NCBI RefSeq assembly: GCF_000507245.1
Contig: NC_023035.1
Location: 186,001-250,000, forward strand
Source of the DNA: Salinispira pacifica
GTDB lineage: Bacteria > Spirochaetota > Spirochaetia > DSM-27196 > Salinispiraceae
DNA: 64,000 bases
Direction of reading: 5' to 3'
The notes under the pieces are model-generated. The model saw nothing but the letters and a program-made list of their open reading frames with translations, did no database searches and was not told the DNA's origin. The translations under genes and the position numbers were made by a program. Of this stretch, positions 62,084-64,000 are shown piece after piece. Within the stretch, counting starts at the first letter, position 1. The number at the start of each line of letters is the position of its first letter.

Positions 62084-62202
62084 GGAGTACCGGATCGCCG
62101 GATTCGGCCGCTCAGGGCGGGAATACTGAATACGGCGGGTTTGCCTGGCCCCGACCCGGCAATCCAATTCGGCTCACTCCGCTTCCCCGGCCCTTTTTTC
62201 TT

Positions 62203-62235
62203 GGCCCTTTCAGCACCTGGGGCCCTTTCAGCACC
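62203..62235 (+). repeat. 15-bp direct repeat
   Basis: GGCCCTTTCAGCACC occurs at 62203-62217 and again at 62221-62235, an 18-base period, followed by short GC-rich divergence. Confidence 0.8.
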
Positions 62236-62251
62236 CGGCGGGGAAACGGGC

Positions 62252-62280
62252 AAAAAAAGGGCCGGCACTCACTGCCGGCC
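62252..62280 (-). terminator. Intrinsic terminator on the minus strand
   Basis: The perfect 8-bp stem GGCCGGCA/TGCCGGCC is followed on the minus strand by a single C and seven T. It is the first classical terminator after serC, about 290 bases downstream of its stop. Confidence 0.8.
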
Positions 62281-62371
62281 TTATCCATCGGGGGTACTAC
62301 ACCCCGGGATGTTTTGTACCAATGTCATAGACATGGAATCGAATGTTTGGGCTTCGTTGCCCGGGGGATAT

Positions 62372-62407
62372 TGAATTGAGGCGGTATTCGAGTTTCACCT
62401 CAATTCA
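62372..62407. repeat. 10-bp perfect inverted repeat
   Basis: TGAATTGAGG (62372-62381) and CCTCAATTCA (62398-62407) pair perfectly around a 16-base loop. There is no T-run, so it may be an RNA structure or a protein-binding site. Confidence 0.65.
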
Positions 62408-62569
62408 TCCCCTGCATGTTTAGGTGGATTATTCATATGAATCCTCCCGTACTATATGCAGCTAAGCTTCCGGACGGGCGACAATTTCCCGCCGTTCCGG
62501 AACTTGGAATCCGTGCTGATCTACATCAACTAACAAAATTCTAATACCGCCCGGGCCCGGGGTCAATGC

Positions 62570-63652
62570 TTAACCGTTCTTTTTTGCAAATTCTTTCATA
62601 TAATCCGCAAGAGCCTGCACACCTTCCAGAGGCATTGCATTATAGATGGACGCCCGGCATCCGCCCACAGAGCGGTGACCCTTCAGTCCGAGCATATCCC
62701 TCTGGGAAGCTCCTTTGAGGAACTCATCCTGCAGCTCTTCATTCTTTAATGTGAACACAACATTCATGTGGCTGCGCACATCTTTATCCACCGGGCAGTT
62801 ATAGAATCCGTCGGTATTATCAATCACTCCGTACAGCAGTGAAGCCTTCCGGCTGTTCAATTCCTGAATTCCTTCAAGACCGCCTTTTCCTTCGATCCAT
62901 TTCAGAACCTTGCTCATTGCCCAGATGGGGAACACCGGAGGGGTGTTGTACAGGCTGTCTTTATCTGCGTGGGTTTTATATTTCAGGTATGCTCCCAGTT
63001 TTTCGGGTGCCCGGTTGATCATATCTTTCCGGATAATCACCATGGTAACGCCGGCCGGGGCAAGGTTTTTCTGTGCACCTGCATAGATCAGTCCGAAACG
63101 GTCCACAGGGAGGGGGCGGGAGAGAATATCTGACGACATATCCGCAACAACTGGAATATCACTTTCGGGAAAATCCTTCCACTGAACACCGTTGATAGTC
63201 TCATTGCTGGTGATATGGAGATATGCGCTTTCCGCATTGGGTTTCAAATCCGCAGGAGAAGGCAGACTGGTATAAGCTCCGTCTTTCCCGTCCCAGAGAA
63301 CATTGGCCTCAGCGTAGAGCTTGGCATCCGCCAGCGCTTTTTTCGCCCAGGTACCGCTTACAACGAAATCCACCGAAGATTTATCTCCCAGCAGATTCTG
63401 GGGAATCATTGAAAACTGAAGGGTTGCACCGCCTCCCAGAAGGAGAACCTCATAATCGTCGGGTACATCGAGCAGGGATTTAATGCCGTTGATAACGGAA
63501 AAATGCACCTCATCATATTCTTTGCTTCGGTGACTTGTTTCCACCAAAGAAAGACCGCTGCCCTGATAATCAACCAGATCCTTTTCAAGCTCCTTCAACA
63601 CCTCAAAAGGCAGGGTGGAAGGTCCGGCGTAGAAATTATACTTTCGTGCCAT
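62570..63652 (-). CDS. serC: Phosphoserine aminotransferase
   Basis: PLP enzyme of serine synthesis (3-phosphohydroxypyruvate to phosphoserine), also used in vitamin B6 synthesis in some bacteria. NFYAGPSTLPFEVLKELEKDL, LSLVETSHRSKEY, VLLLGGGATLQFSMIPQNLL, the PLP lysine region GLIYAGAQKNLAPAGVTMVII and GHRSVGGCRASIYNAMP are intact. The length of 360 residues is standard. AAGGAG lies seven bases before the ATG; a TCCGGC/GCCGGA hairpin (63679-63697) sits just upstream of it. Confidence 0.97.
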   Translation of the reverse strand: MARKYNFYAGPSTLPFEVLKELEKDLVDYQGSGLSLVETSHRSKEYDEVHFSVINGIKSLLDVPDDYEVLLLGGGATLQFSMIPQNLLGDKSSVDFVVSGTWAKKALADAKLYAEANVLWDGKDGAYTSLPSPADLKPNAESAYLHITSNETINGVQWKDFPESDIPVVADMSSDILSRPLPVDRFGLIYAGAQKNLAPAGVTMVIIRKDMINRAPEKLGAYLKYKTHADKDSLYNTPPVFPIWAMSKVLKWIEGKGGLEGIQELNSRKASLLYGVIDNTDGFYNCPVDKDVRSHMNVVFTLKNEELQDEFLKGASQRDMLGLKGHRSVGGCRASIYNAMPLEGVQALADYMKEFAKKNG

Positions 63653-63678
63653 GTGTGGTCTCCTTGTGTTTTCCTTTG

Positions 63679-63697
63679 TCCGGCAAAATTCGCCGGA
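63679..63697. repeat. Hairpin in the serC leader
   Basis: TCCGGC (63679-63684) pairs with GCCGGA (63692-63697) around a 7-base loop, in the likely 5' leader of serC and without a T-run. Confidence 0.5.
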
Positions 63698-63766
63698 AAT
63701 CGATAATTATTTATAGTATACGAATGGGTATTCCACTGCAATACACCTCGGGAAGTGCACTTCAAA

Positions 63767-64000
63767 TCAGCTTAACGTAAAATCAAGATATACGGAAATA
63801 ATGGATAACAGCTCCAGAGTGATGGCGGTGATAAAAAACAGCATTCCTCTGGAAAGCCATTTGGTTTTCCGCATGTTGATCTTTGAGATAGCATACAACT
63901 GTTTGCTGAACATGGTATACACCGCATGATCATCCTCCGCCAGATCTGCAAGATAGCGTGCATAATTGCCGGGGGTTCTGAAACGGGAGATACCGCCGAA
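63767..64000 (-). CDS. C-terminal part of a DUF5706/Pycsar-effector-like membrane protein (5' end outside the window)
   Basis: The last 77 codons of a leftward gene that begins beyond 64000. The sequence opens FGGISRFRTPGNYARYLADL, continues with DDHAVYTMFSKQLYAISKINMRKTKWL and ends with an apolar segment (GMLFFITAITLELLSIISVYL) and a TGA at 63767-63769. The pattern FG-x-IS, then Y..YL..L, D, then QLYAISKI...K, then a final transmembrane helix is what I remember of DUF5706 (PycTM), the membrane effector of Pycsar phage defence. The cyclase partner, if any, would lie outside the window, so this is a tentative call. Confidence 0.5.
   Translation of the reverse strand, partial: FGGISRFRTPGNYARYLADLAEDDHAVYTMFSKQLYAISKINMRKTKWLSRGMLFFITAITLELLSIISVYLDFTLS

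Larger units (their letters stand above)
62084..62569. other. Structured convergent intergenic region
   Basis: 486 bases without a supported gene between the deacetylase (plus) and serC (minus). It contains a direct repeat, a terminator-like hairpin facing leftward, and at least three further inverted repeats: GGGGT-actac-ACCCC (about 62290), TGAATTGAGG/CCTCAATTCA (62372-62407), and a CCGGACGGGCG stem near 62470-62505. Confidence 0.65.

Noticed and set aside
63772-63963. A 63-codon minus-strand open frame at the right edge as a gene
   Set aside because: The neighbouring frame (63767-64000) gives the coherent protein with a terminal membrane helix; the 63-codon frame is its shadow.

Overview
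The window looks like a chromosomal segment of a free-living member of the Spirochaetota (Spirochaeta/Salinispira-like), fairly GC-rich. This is inferred from the gene families: many lipoproteins with loose lipoboxes, a FecR-domain exported protein, a Borrelia-type phosphofructokinase, an archaeal-style UMP kinase, a giant acidic/TPR membrane protein and a DUF5312-like gene. No phage, transposase, CRISPR array or rRNA was seen. Most genes are housekeeping and tightly packed, with frequent 1- to 4-base overlaps.

Layout. 0-7 kb: a leftward group (LolA-like, RodZ-like, HIT, UvrD/PcrA), then a rightward UMP kinase and a leftward TPR lipoprotein. 7-12.7 kb: tRNA-Leu(CAA), arginine deiminase, an ArsR-methyltransferase fusion, 4-alpha-glucanotransferase and a glycerate kinase. 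12.8-14.5 kb: a three-gene operon of a Spy/CnrX-like periplasmic protein, an ECF sigma factor and a one-TM protein, behind an ECF-type promoter. 14.5-21.3 kb: enolase, prolyl-tRNA synthetase, a UPF0158-GNAT fusion, an acyltransferase, a HAD hydrolase and a CBM48-like exported protein. 21.4-27.4 kb: the giant acidic/TPR protein, a lipoprotein and a permease-HMA protein. 27.5-30.1 kb: ilvE and a highly expressed outer-membrane-type protein. 30.1-32.3 kb: an AT-rich stretch with a four-repeat exported protein, a lipoprotein whose lipobox cysteine codon is a stop, and a single-strand-binding protein. 32.3-39.1 kb: a complete trp operon (E-GD-CF-B-A) behind a transcription attenuator with a Trp-Trp-Trp leader peptide; trpC carries a one-base frameshift. 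39.1-48.4 kb: thioredoxin, lipoproteins, a vWA protein, homoserine dehydrogenase, a radical-SAM pair and a FecR protein preceded by a 14-bp tandem repeat. 48.4-64 kb: an MsmK/UgpC-type ATPase, a binding-protein-like lipoprotein, two frameshifted genes, Ogt, a beta-class DNA methyltransferase in an hflX operon, galE, phosphofructokinase, an HDAC-family deacetylase, serC and the C-terminal end of a Pycsar-effector-like (DUF5706) protein running off the right edge.

The genes worth most attention are the trp attenuator, the ECF operon, the stop codon placed exactly on a lipobox cysteine, the tandem repeat ahead of the FecR gene, and the partial DUF5706 gene. Four single-base indels in three genes, three of them in short G/C runs, suggest either sequence error or recent gene decay and must be resolved before any of those genes is called dead.
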